A stretch of DNA of 64,000 nucleotides from Streptomyces sp. B21-083 (GTDB lineage Bacteria > Actinomycetota > Actinomycetes > Streptomycetales > Streptomycetaceae). The position numbers and the translations under genes were made by a program. The stretch is from the NCBI RefSeq assembly GCF_036898825.1, contig NZ_JARUND010000001.1, positions 4,650,001 through 4,714,000 of the forward strand. Direction: 5' to 3'. This document shows, one piece after another, positions 49,744 through 57,986 of this stretch (positions are counted from its first letter, which is position 1; every line of letters starts with the position of its first letter). The notes beneath the pieces are model-generated. The model was not told where the DNA came from. It saw only the letters and a list, made by a program, of their open reading frames with translations, and did not search any database.

Positions 49744-50660
49744 CGGGTCGCCTTCCGTCGCGGGAGTGGGGGAAGGCCGGACAGCACGAAGGAGAGGGCG
49801 ATGCCTCCGGCCAGGGACAGGGCCGCAGCGCCGGCGTGTTTCCACATCGTGGGGAGGTCGCGGGTGGTGACGACCGGGTCCGGCGGCAGCCCGTACACCT
49901 CGGGCCGGTCCAGGAGCAGGAAGAACGCGCCGTCGCCGCCGACCCCGTCGTCGGGTTCGTGACCGTAGAGACGGGCGCCTTCCACCCCGGACTCCTGGAG
50001 CTGGTCGACCCGGAGCGCGGCGCGCTCGCGCAGTTCGTCGAGCGGACCGAACTGGATGGACTCGGTGGGACATGCCTTGGCACAGGCGGGTTCCTGACCG
50101 GCGCCGAGCCGGTCGTAGCACATCGTGCACTTGAACGCCCTGCCGTCGTGGGGGCGTTGCTCGATGACGCCGTACGGGCAGGCCGGGACGCAGTAGCCGC
50201 AGCCGTTGCAGATGTCCTCCTGGACGACGACCGTGCCGAACTCGGTCCGGAAGAGCGAGCCGGTGGGACAGACGTCGAGGCAGGCGGCGTGGGTGCAGTG
50301 TTTGCAGACGTCGGACGACATCAGCCAGCGCAGCTCACCGGCTCCTGTCGTTTCGACGGGGGCGGCCTCGGACTCACCTGCCAGCAGAGGGAGTTGGGTG
50401 CGCCCTTCCGGTGTGGGGGGCTGCTGCTGCGTCTGTTGCTCGATGAACGCCACATGGCGCCAGGTGGAGGCGCCCAGGCCCTGCGTGTTGTCGTAGCTCA
50501 TGCCGCTGAGCGTGAGGCCGTCCTCGGGGATGGCGTTCCACTCCTTGCACGCCACCTCGCAGGCCTTGCAGCCGATACAGACGGAGGTGTCCGTGAAGAA
50601 GCCGACGCGCGGCGGGGGTTCGGGGTGCCCTGCGTCGAGGGCGAGTTGACGGTTCGTCAT
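49740..50660 (-). CDS. fdhB: Formate dehydrogenase iron-sulfur subunit
   Basis: A 306-aa ferredoxin-like subunit with four 4Fe-4S cluster motifs: CIGCKACEVACKEW, CKHCTHAACLDVCPTG, CNGCGYCVPACPYG and CTMCYDRLGAGQEPACAKAC. A C-terminal TM helix (about 278-297, AAALSLAGGIALSFVLSGLP) anchors it. It connects the molybdenum subunit to the NrfD anchor. It is coupled by 4-bp overlaps to both neighbours. Confidence 0.92.
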   Translation of the reverse strand: MTNRQLALDAGHPEPPPRVGFFTDTSVCIGCKACEVACKEWNAIPEDGLTLSGMSYDNTQGLGASTWRHVAFIEQQTQQQPPTPEGRTQLPLLAGESEAAPVETTGAGELRWLMSSDVCKHCTHAACLDVCPTGSLFRTEFGTVVVQEDICNGCGYCVPACPYGVIEQRPHDGRAFKCTMCYDRLGAGQEPACAKACPTESIQFGPLDELRERAALRVDQLQESGVEGARLYGHEPDDGVGGDGAFFLLLDRPEVYGLPPDPVVTTRDLPTMWKHAGAAALSLAGGIALSFVLSGLPPLPRRKATR

Positions 50661-53600
50661 TTCCTGGTCTCCGTCCCCGTGGTGTCCGTGATGCCCGCGC
50701 GCCTGCGGTACTCGGCGACCAGTTCCGGCAGGGCGGGACCGCGCGGCCGGCGTCCTGGCCGGATGTCGGCGGTGAGCGCCTTGTCCTCCTGGATATGGGC
50801 GTTGGGGTCGAGGGCGATCGCGACGAGTTCGTTGGCCGCGTCGCCGGTGGCCACGCCGTTGGGGCCCCAGTGGAACGGCAGCCCGATCTGGTGGATCGTC
50901 CGGCCCCGCACGGTGAGCGGGGTGATCCGTGCGGTGACCATGACACGGGCCTCGATCGCGTTGCGGGCGGTCACGATGGTGGCCCAGCCCATGTGCTCCA
51001 GCCCGCGTTCGGCGGCCAGTTGGGGCGAGATCTCGCAGAAGAACTCCGGCTGGAGCTCGGAGAGATACGGCGACCAGCGGCTCATACCGCCCGCCGTGAA
51101 GTGCTCGGTGAGACGATGCGTGGTGACGACGTACGGGAAGACCTCGGCGCCCTTGTCGTCGCCGCTCGGGTGGTAGCGGTTGCCCTCCCGGGGCAGCAAC
51201 TGCCGTACGGGGGAACGCGGCGTGGAAGGGTGCAGGGCGTTGGTGAAGGGCGAGTCCTGCGGCTCGTAGTGGGTGGGCAGCGGGCCGTCCTCCAGGCCCG
51301 CGGGCGCGTACAGCCAGCCCTTGCCGTCGGCCTGCATGATGAACGGGTCGTCGCCGCGCAGGGCGTCCGGGCCGGTCGCGCCGTCTGGGGGTACGTAGTC
51401 AGGTGCGCGGTCGGGCACGAAGTCGGGGACGTCGTGGCCGGTCCACTTCCTCTCCGCCTCGTCCCACCAGACGTACGCCTTGCGCTCGCTCCACGGGGTG
51501 CCGTCGGGGGCGGCCGAGGCCCGGTTGTAGAGGATGCGCCGGTTGGCGGGCCAGGCCCAGGCCCAGTCGGCTGCCACCCAGTCCTGTTCGCCGCCGGGGG
51601 TGCGGCGGGCGGCCCGGTTGACGCCGTCGGCGTACACGCCGCAGTAGATCCAGCAGCCGCACTTCGTCGAGCCGTCGTCCTTGAGTTCGGTGTACGCGGA
51701 CAGCGGCGCGCCGTCCGGGCCGTGGCCGTTGATCTCGGCGAGCACGGCGGCGGCGATCGGCTCACGTAGCGGACCGTCGACCGGGTAGTCCCAGGTCAGG
51801 TCCTGTACGGGCCGGTCCATCGGATCCGTCGAGGTGGCCAGCTTCTCCTTGATGCGGCGGCCCAGGTGGTACATGAACCAGAGGTCGCTGCGGGCGTCGC
51901 CCTCGGGCTCGACGGCCGCGTGGTGCCACTGGAGCCAGCGGTTGGTGTTGGTGAAGGAGCCGGCCTTCTCGGTGTGCGCGGCGGCGGGGAAGAAGAACAC
52001 CTCGGTGCCGATGTCCTCGGTGCGCAGCTCGCCGGTCTCGGTCTCGGGGCCGTCCTGCCACCAGGTCGCCGACTCGATCAGGGAGAAGTCGCGGACGACC
52101 AGCCACTCCAGGTTCGCCATGCCGAGGCGCTGGAGGCGGGTGTTGGCCGAGCCGACGGCCGGGTTCTCACCCATCAGGAAGTAGCCCTTGCAGACGCCGT
52201 CGAGCTGGGCCATGACCGTGTCGTAGGTGGAGTGCGAGCCGGTCAGCCGGGGCAGGTGGTCGAAGCAGAAGTCGTTGGCGGCGGTGGCCGCGTCGCCGTA
52301 GTAGGCCTTCAGGAGGCTCACGAAGTAGGCCCGCATGTCGCCCCAGAAGCCCTTCTCGGTGCGGCTGGCCTCGATGAACGCGTCCAGGTTCTCGTGCGCG
52401 TGGGCGTGCGGCATGGGCAGATAGCCGGGCAGCAGGTTGTACAGGGTCGGGATGTCGCTGGAACCCTGGATGGAGGCGTGTCCGCGCAGCGCCTGGATGC
52501 CGCCCCCGGGGCGGCCGATGTTGCCGAGCAGCAACTGGAGGATGCTCGCGGCACGGATGTACTGGGCGCCGACCGAGTGCTGGGTCCAGCCGACCGCGTA
52601 CACGAAGGCGCTGGTGCGCTCCCGGCCCGAGTTCGCGGTCAGGTCCTCGCACACCTGGAGGAACGTCTCGCGCGGCACTCCGCAGACGTCCTCGACCAGT
52701 TCGGGGGTGTAGCGGGCGTAGTGGCGGCGGAGGATCTGGTAGACGCAGCGCGGGTGCTGGAGGGTCGGGTCGGTGGGCGGCCAGGGGCCGGTCCGGGCGC
52801 CGCCGGAGCCGTGGGTCTCGGAGCCGCCGAAGTCGCCGACACGCTCCTCGTACTGCTCGTCGACCTCGCCGGTGGGCTGCTGCACCTCGACGCCCTCGTA
52901 CTGCCAGCTCGCCGGGTCGTAGTGGTGCTCGTCCTCGTCGAGGCCCGAGAAGACGCCGTCGAGATCCTCGGTGTCGCGGAAGTCCTCGCCGACCAGGGTG
53001 GCGGCGTTGGTGTAGTTGAGGACGTACTCGCGGAAGTCCTTCTCCTCGGTCAGGACGTGGTTGATGATCCCGCCGAGGAAGGCGATGTCGCTGCCCGCGC
53101 GGATCGGTACGTGCAGGTCGGCGAGGGCGCTGGTGCGGGTGAAGCGCGGGTCGACGTGGATGACCCTGGCCCCGCGCGCCTTGGCCTCCATGACCCACTG
53201 GAAGCCGACCGGGTGCGCCTCGGCGAAGTTGGAGCCCTGGATGACGATGCAGTCGGAGTGCTGCAGGTCCTGCATGAACGTGGTGGCGCCGCCCCGCCCG
53301 AAGGACGTGCCGAGCCCGGCGACGGTCGAGCTGTGGCAGACGCGGGCCTGGTTCTCCACCTGGACCACGCCGAGACCGGTGAGGAACTTCTTGATCAGGT
53401 AGTTCTCCTCGTTGTCGAGGGTCGCCCCGCCCAGGCTGGCGATGCCGAGCGTGCGGGCGGTGCGCAGCCCGTCGGACTCCCACTTCCAGGTCCGGCGCCG
53501 GGTCTCGACCACCCGGTCGGCCACCATGTCCATGGCGGTCTCCAGGTCGAGGGGCTCCCAGTCGGTGCCGTACGGCCGCCGGTACAGGACCTGGTGGCGG

Positions 53601-53902
53601 CGGGCGGAACCGGTGGTGAGCTGGAGGGTGGCCGAGCCCTTGGGGCAGAGCCGGCCCCGGCTGATCGGCGAGTCCGGGTCGCCCTCGATCTGGACGACCT
53701 TGTCGTCCTTGACGTAGATCTGCTGGCCGCAGCCGACCGCGCAGTACGGGCAGACGGAACTCACCACCCGGTCGGCGGTGTCCGTACGGGGTCTGAGCTG
53801 CTGGGTGCGCTCCGACATGGCGGCCCGGCCGCGGCCCAGGGTGTCCGGTCCGGTGAGCTGACGGCTGACGGGCCACTCGCTGACCCACTTGCGCACACCC
53901 AT
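50657..53902 (-). CDS. fdhA: Formate dehydrogenase major (molybdenum/tungsten) subunit, Cys form
   Basis: A 1,081-aa molybdopterin oxidoreductase. The 4Fe-4S binding set is Cys51, Cys54, Cys58 and Cys86. The active-site region QVENQARVCHSS has Cys189 (TGC codon) where FdnG-type enzymes have selenocysteine, so no Sec insertion is needed. Further motifs are DPRFTRTSALAD and GNIGRPGGGI; the molybdopterin-dinucleotide domain is C-terminal. No Tat twin-arginine signal is visible at the N-terminus (MGVRKWVSEW), so it may face the cytoplasm. ATG 53902 follows AAAGGA. It forms the fdhA-fdhB-nrfD operon with ATGA overlaps. Confidence 0.93.
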   Translation of the reverse strand: MGVRKWVSEWPVSRQLTGPDTLGRGRAAMSERTQQLRPRTDTADRVVSSVCPYCAVGCGQQIYVKDDKVVQIEGDPDSPISRGRLCPKGSATLQLTTGSARRHQVLYRRPYGTDWEPLDLETAMDMVADRVVETRRRTWKWESDGLRTARTLGIASLGGATLDNEENYLIKKFLTGLGVVQVENQARVCHSSTVAGLGTSFGRGGATTFMQDLQHSDCIVIQGSNFAEAHPVGFQWVMEAKARGARVIHVDPRFTRTSALADLHVPIRAGSDIAFLGGIINHVLTEEKDFREYVLNYTNAATLVGEDFRDTEDLDGVFSGLDEDEHHYDPASWQYEGVEVQQPTGEVDEQYEERVGDFGGSETHGSGGARTGPWPPTDPTLQHPRCVYQILRRHYARYTPELVEDVCGVPRETFLQVCEDLTANSGRERTSAFVYAVGWTQHSVGAQYIRAASILQLLLGNIGRPGGGIQALRGHASIQGSSDIPTLYNLLPGYLPMPHAHAHENLDAFIEASRTEKGFWGDMRAYFVSLLKAYYGDAATAANDFCFDHLPRLTGSHSTYDTVMAQLDGVCKGYFLMGENPAVGSANTRLQRLGMANLEWLVVRDFSLIESATWWQDGPETETGELRTEDIGTEVFFFPAAAHTEKAGSFTNTNRWLQWHHAAVEPEGDARSDLWFMYHLGRRIKEKLATSTDPMDRPVQDLTWDYPVDGPLREPIAAAVLAEINGHGPDGAPLSAYTELKDDGSTKCGCWIYCGVYADGVNRAARRTPGGEQDWVAADWAWAWPANRRILYNRASAAPDGTPWSERKAYVWWDEAERKWTGHDVPDFVPDRAPDYVPPDGATGPDALRGDDPFIMQADGKGWLYAPAGLEDGPLPTHYEPQDSPFTNALHPSTPRSPVRQLLPREGNRYHPSGDDKGAEVFPYVVTTHRLTEHFTAGGMSRWSPYLSELQPEFFCEISPQLAAERGLEHMGWATIVTARNAIEARVMVTARITPLTVRGRTIHQIGLPFHWGPNGVATGDAANELVAIALDPNAHIQEDKALTADIRPGRRPRGPALPELVAEYRRRAGITDTTGTETRK

Positions 53903-53941
53903 GGTGTGTCCTTTCGGCGGCCGGGGATGCCGGCGGGAAGG

Positions 53942-54238
53942 TCAGCCCGTCGGCTCGTCGGGGACGGGCTGCTCGGGGCGCCGGCTACCGGAGTGCGGGG
54001 CGCCCCGCCTGCCCGTACCGGCTTCGTCCGTGTCGGGGACCTCGGGGTCGGGGGCCTCGGGGTCGGGCCGCTCGTCCGGCCTTGCCGCCGCCGAGGCGTC
54101 GTCGGCCAGCTCCCAGGGGTCCTCGTCGGCCCCCGCCTGCTGGTCGGGCAGGTCCCTCGGGACTGGGTTCGGGCGGGGCTCCGGTTCCGGTGTCCCTTCC
54201 CCGTCGTCCCCGGGGGTGTGGGTGGGGTGGTCGCTCAC
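53942..54238 (-). CDS. Acidic low-complexity protein upstream of fdhA
   Basis: 98 aa from GTG 54238. It is rich in Pro, Asp and Glu (GTPEPEPRPNPVPRDLPD, DERPDPEAPDPEVPDTD). Codon bias fits coding. The gap to fdhA is 39 bp on the same strand, so it is the probable first gene of the operon. No domain is visible. Possible roles are a chaperone-like or spacer protein; a chance frame cannot be excluded. Confidence 0.45.
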   Translation of the reverse strand: MSDHPTHTPGDDGEGTPEPEPRPNPVPRDLPDQQAGADEDPWELADDASAAARPDERPDPEAPDPEVPDTDEAGTGRRGAPHSGSRRPEQPVPDEPTG

Positions 54239-54317
54239 TGCGCTGTCCCTTCGTCGCTCTGGTCGCTCTCGTCGGCGGGACCGGTCGCACCAGCGGGTAC
54301 CCAGGGGGCGCCCGCTA

Positions 54318-54906
54318 TCACTCCAGGAGCCGCAGAACCGCCGCCTCGATGTCGCCCTGAGTGGCGGGGTGCCCGAAGGACGCGCCCGCGCCCAGCCGGT
54401 CGAGGGCGGGGGCGATGGTCCGGCCCTGTTCGAAGAGCTCGACCGGACCGTCACTCGTGGTGGCGATGTTCACGATCCCCAGATCGATACCGAGAAAGCC
54501 GTCGGGATCGGTGTTCAGGGGTGCTTCAGGGATCTCGCAGGTGGCCTGCAGAAACCACATGCCGTCCCGCGCGACGAGGTCGGACTCGCCCTTGCGGTAC
54601 AGGGCCAGGCGGGCCAGCTGTTCCGGGGAAGCGGTGAACGCCACCCCCTTGACCCGCCCGGACAGGGTCCAGATGGATACGGTCCGGTCGGGGATCTGCC
54701 AGGACAGCATCCGGTCGTCATAAGGCTGCGCGCCCTCGGGCCGGAACGTGATCGGCTTCTCCACCGCCCGCCGGTATCGCTTCGACCACGGCTTGCCCAG
54801 GTTCCCGGCCTTCAGATTCGACTTCAGCGTGGTGTACGCGTCACACGTCTTCTTGATCACGTGCTGGGCCGCCTGCGCACCCTTTGACCTGCACCACCAG
54901 CTTCAC
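54318..54906 (-). pseudogene. TnpB remnant (internal deletion, C-terminus lost)
   Basis: GTG 54906 starts VKLVVQVK, the usual TnpB start. A deletion with frame change then joins to AQAAQHVIKKTCDAYTTLKS, which continues to the RuvC-I motif FLGIDLGIVNIATTSDG. The RuvC-II, zinc-finger and RuvC-III parts are absent. The remaining 40 codons (DRLGAGASFGHPATQGDIEA) look foreign. It is a decayed copy of a different TnpB lineage from the one at 46.1-46.6 kb. Confidence 0.75.
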
Positions 54907-55073
54907 GACAGCCGAACCTACACACCCGCCCGCACACAGACGGCTTCCGCACACCCGTCCCACCATCCAGTGACACACCGGCCGCACGTTCGGTATTGCC
55001 CGGCTCCACCGGACCGCCCCACAGGCGCTCCGCGCCCGAACCCCGGACTCAGCGCGTCACTGGTTGTCTCGCG

Positions 55074-55445
55074 TCACTGGTCGTCTTCGGGGCTTCTCGC
55101 GTGCGGGGCCGTCGACTGCAGCTCACGTCGGCCGTCGACGTGTTCGTCGTCGTGCCGCGCGAGGAGCGACAGCAGCTCGGCCACGCTCAGCCCCTCGTCG
55201 GCGGGATGGCGCAGAATCGTTCCCCCCTCGATCTGGTACGCGTTGGAGCGTCCCTGCCGGGTGTGGGTGAGATAGCCGGCCGTCTCCAGATCCGAAACGA
55301 TCTTCTGGACGGCACGCTCCGTGAGGCGACACCGTGCGGCGATGTCACGGATGCGGACGGTGGGATTCTCCGCGATCGCGGCCAGGACACGGGAGTGGTT
55401 GGTGAGGAACGTCCACCCTGTGTGTGATTCGGGTACTCCACGCAT
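55074..55445 (-). CDS. Winged-helix transcriptional regulator
   Basis: A 123-aa regulator. The winged helix is at about 15-75 (NHSRVLAAIAENPTVRIRDI, CRLTERAVQKIVSDLETAGY, wing HTRQGRSNAYQ). A short helical tail rich in Asp, Glu and His follows. ATG 55445 is preceded at about 7 nt by TATGCT, a -10-like box, so it is probably leaderless. It is of the MarR/ArsR-like single-domain type. Likely target: itself or the divergent STAS-ANTAR gene (inference). Confidence 0.75.
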   Translation of the reverse strand: MRGVPESHTGWTFLTNHSRVLAAIAENPTVRIRDIAARCRLTERAVQKIVSDLETAGYLTHTRQGRSNAYQIEGGTILRHPADEGLSVAELLSLLARHDDEHVDGRRELQSTAPHARSPEDDQ

Positions 55446-55577
55446 GCCGTCAGCATAGGCTTTCTGATTCACGTATTCAAAAGGCCGAACTTTATTTCAT
55501 GTATCTCTTGACGTACGAACCCGGCGGGCAGAGGCTTGAAAAGCCACGAACTGCCCGATGCCTACGGAGTGGCCGCA

Positions 55578-56396
55578 ATGTCAGACCGCGCAGTTACTAC
55601 GCAGCTCACGGTGGCGAACCAAATCCCCCCGGCACCGCTCGCCCCTCTGTCGAGCGACGCCCCCACACGACTGCTCGGGATCGAGACCCGCCCCGAGGGC
55701 TACGCCACGCTCGTCGTGGTGTCAGGGGCGATCGACCTCGTCACGGAACAGGCCCTGCACCGGGGTCTGCGCCAGGCCTTGGCCCGCTCGGAGCGCGGCA
55801 TCGATCTCGATCTGAGCGGCGTCGACTTCTGTGACTGCTCCGGACTCAACGTCCTGCTGCGGGTCAGGAGGCACGCCCTCGAAGAGGGCAAGATCATCAC
55901 CATTCGGTCGGCGGGCGCCGCAGTGCTCCGGCTCTTCTCGATCACCGGCACGCTGCCACTGTTCGCCGGCATGGGCGAGAGCGCGGAAACCGAACGCACG
56001 GGCGGGGCCGACGCAAGCGGCCGGGTCCCTTCCACGAACCCCACCGCAGACTCCGCCGCCGAGACCGCACCGCTCGGCGAAACCGACCAGGATCTGCGGA
56101 TCGAGGTGATTCAGCTTCGCAGGGCCATGCAGACGCGGCCCGTCATCGACCTCGCCCGGGGCGTCCTCATGGCGTCCTTCGGTCTGAGCGCCGAGGACTC
56201 GTGGAAAGTGCTGGTCGCGGTCTCCCAGAACACCAACACCAAGCTGCACGAGGTGGCCGACAACCTCGTCGGCGCGGTCACGGGCGACGCCCTCCCCGAG
56301 GCGTTCCGGCTGCGGATCGCGGAGACGGTCGCCGACCTCCGGACACCCCGGCGGACACCCCCGGAGGACCCGGCGAGACTTGCTCCTCACCCCTGA
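55578..56396 (+). CDS. STAS-ANTAR fusion (anti-sigma antagonist with RNA-binding domain)
   Basis: A 272-aa protein. The STAS domain is at about 30-130 (GYATLVVVSGAIDLVTEQAL, DLDLSGVDFCDCSGLNVLLR), with the conserved Ser in FCDCSGLN that anti-sigma kinases phosphorylate. The ANTAR domain follows at about 165-222 (LRRAMQTRPVIDLARGVLMA, FGLSAEDSWKVLVAVSQNTN), which binds paired hairpins to block termination. This couples partner switching to antitermination. ATG 55578 follows GGAG; a TTG at 55536 is an alternative start. Confidence 0.85.
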   Translation: MSDRAVTTQLTVANQIPPAPLAPLSSDAPTRLLGIETRPEGYATLVVVSGAIDLVTEQALHRGLRQALARSERGIDLDLSGVDFCDCSGLNVLLRVRRHALEEGKIITIRSAGAAVLRLFSITGTLPLFAGMGESAETERTGGADASGRVPSTNPTADSAAETAPLGETDQDLRIEVIQLRRAMQTRPVIDLARGVLMASFGLSAEDSWKVLVAVSQNTNTKLHEVADNLVGAVTGDALPEAFRLRIAETVADLRTPRRTPPEDPARLAPHP

Positions 56397-56441
56397 ACCC
56401 GCCCCTCGAAGACCCGTGAACCCGACCCCTGAACCGGCTGC

Positions 56442-56633
56442 TCAGCCGCGATCCCGCCGGCTCTCGCGCATGGCCCTCTCCGCGCGCTCCTGGGTCTCGC
56501 CCCTGATCTTCTTCGCCTCACCGCGAGCCTGCTCCAACTTGCCTTCGAGCTCCTGCTCGTGATCGCTCGTGGCCTTGCCGGCCATCTCCTTGGCCTTGCC
56601 CTTGATCTTGTCGGTACGACCCTTGTCCACCAT
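56442..56633 (-). CDS. CsbD family protein
   Basis: A 63-aa CsbD-like stress protein (DKIKGKAKEMAGKATSD, GKLEQARGEAKKIRGETQER). It is highly charged, helical and soluble. GGAGG precedes ATG 56633. It is usually under general stress sigma factors; here it lies next to a STAS-ANTAR gene, which fits a stress context. Confidence 0.9.
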   Translation of the reverse strand: MVDKGRTDKIKGKAKEMAGKATSDHEQELEGKLEQARGEAKKIRGETQERAERAMRESRRDRG

Positions 56634-57238
56634 GACTCCTCCATAGGTTGTCGGGGGGCCCTGGAGACGCCCGCACATCAGGACTCCGGGACCGCGATCC
56701 GCAGCGACGTAGGCCCCGCGGGCGCCGCTTCGTCTCCCTTTGCCGGCTGCTCTCCACCCACCACGATCCACCGGCCTCGCTCCACCGCAGCGGCACTCCT
56801 ACACCCGTTCCACTCCTTCCACTCCTTCGCGGATCACCCCCGGGCAGATGGTGAGCCTCTTGACGCCCGTCAGCTTCATCGCCGGGTGCCCGACCACCGC
56901 TCGGGCCAAACTCCGCACCCCTCACGCCCCCGGTACACGTGCCGCCACGCGCTCAGATCGCCTCCGGACCCGTCGGGACCCCCTCCGGTAATCCCTACGG
57001 AACCCCGACCGCACGCCCCCGACCTGCGTTGTCGCCTGCGCGGAACATCCCCCGTGGTCTGATACGCTTTTCCAGCGACATCGGCACGCCCACAACCCCC
57101 AACCGGTCACTCAGAACCACCAGATCGGCCACGGCGACCAGGCGGTCCGACACTCGCAGTCGGTGTCGGTTCACGACGGGAAATCCCGTTGGGAGCACAC
57201 GACACGGTGTGCGAGACTTACGTCGCGCACAACAGCAA
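56634..57238. other. Intergenic region upstream of tRNA-Asp
   Basis: About 600 bp without a convincing gene. It contains the csbD promoter, the tRNA operon promoter and, at about 57171-57197, an imperfect copy of the tRNA-Glu 3' end (AATCCCGTTGGG-A-GCACA). Confidence 0.4.
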
Positions 57239-57313
57239 GGTCCTGTGGAGCAGTTTGGAGTGCTCGCCACCCTGTCAAGGTGGAGGCCGCGGGTTCAAAT
57301 CCCGTCAGGACCG
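57239..57313 (+). tRNA. tRNA-Asp (anticodon GTC)
   Basis: A 75-nt cloverleaf with anticodon loop CTGTCAA, acceptor GGTCCTG/CAGGACC and discriminator G. Identical to the copy at 62169-62243. Confidence 0.93.
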
Positions 57314-57325
57314 CTGAGGTTGCAT

Positions 57326-57339
57326 GTTTCACGTGAAAC
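57326..57339. promoter_or_regulatory. parS-like site (ParB binding)
   Basis: GTTTCACGTGAAAC, the perfect 14-bp palindromic core of the Streptomyces and general bacterial parS element, between tRNA-Asp and tRNA-Phe. The flanks are T on the left and C on the right, against consensus T and A. Confidence 0.85.
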
Positions 57340-57344
57340 CTCGT

Positions 57345-57418
57345 GGCTGGGTAGCTCAGTTGGTACGAGCGATCGCCTGAAAAGCGATAGGTCGCCGGTT
57401 CGATCCCGGCCCCAGCCA
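57345..57418 (+). tRNA. tRNA-Phe (anticodon GAA)
   Basis: A 74-nt cloverleaf with anticodon loop CTGAAAA, acceptor GGCTGGG/CCCAGCC and discriminator A. It follows tRNA-Asp by 31 bp. Confidence 0.92.
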
Positions 57419-57427
57419 CCACCCGAA

Positions 57428-57451
57428 GACCCCGTCCGTTTGGACGGGGTC
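57428..57451 (+). terminator. Terminator after tRNA-Asp/tRNA-Phe
   Basis: GACCCCGTCC-GTTT-GGACGGGGTC followed by TTTGT, 9 bp after tRNA-Phe. Confidence 0.85.
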
Positions 57452-57535
57452 TTTGTCGTGCTCACGCTTGGCAGACGATGCGGGCGGCGCTACGTTCTGG
57501 CTGGTCCGCAGAACGTACGAGGTGGGGCAGGGACG

Positions 57536-57898
57536 ATGGTTCGGGGCGGGGCGAAGGCCGAGCAGGGTCATGACGGGCTGGAGAAGAGCCGTGCGCTGTA
57601 CGGACTCCTGGCGGTGGTCATCAGCAACGTCGCGATAGCCGGAGTGGCGATCTTCGGCGTGTGGCGTCTGCACGGTGACTCGGCCGTGATCGTGGGCGTC
57701 CTGACCTCGGCGTTCACGGCAGTCAGCACGATGACGACGGCCTATCTGAGCATCAAGGCGGTGTCCAACACCGCGAAGTCGATCGCGCTGGGCGACACGA
57801 GCGCCCGCACGATGCCCCCGGCAGCTCCCGTGGCGCCGGTACCGCAGCAGGCCAGTCCAGTCAGCCCGGTAAGTCCGGTCGGCCCGTCCGGCGACTGA
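57536..57898 (+). CDS. Small hypothetical membrane protein
   Basis: A 120-aa protein with two TM helices (about 20-43, LYGLLAVVISNVAIAGVAIF; about 50-72, VIVGVLTSAFTAVSTMTTAY), then SIKAVSNTAKSIALGDTSAR and a Pro/Val/Ser tail (APVPQQASPVSPVSP). ATG 57536 follows a weak GGCAGGG. No family known to me. It lies between the tRNA terminator and hrpA. Confidence 0.7.
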   Translation: MVRGGAKAEQGHDGLEKSRALYGLLAVVISNVAIAGVAIFGVWRLHGDSAVIVGVLTSAFTAVSTMTTAYLSIKAVSNTAKSIALGDTSARTMPPAAPVAPVPQQASPVSPVSPVGPSGD

Positions 57899-57986
57899 GG
57901 ACAGGGCAGTGCCGCTCGGGCCGAAGCGGGGCCGGCGACAAAAGGGTTCGCCAGTAATTTGGCCGAGGTGAGATCCTGGACCGCGT

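Noticed and set aside
53250..53345. Selenocysteine codon in fdhA
   Set aside because: The active-site codon on the minus strand is TGC (Cys), not TGA.
51866..54637. 923-codon plus-strand frame opposite fdhA
   Set aside because: Shadow frame; the minus strand carries clear molybdopterin and FeS motifs.
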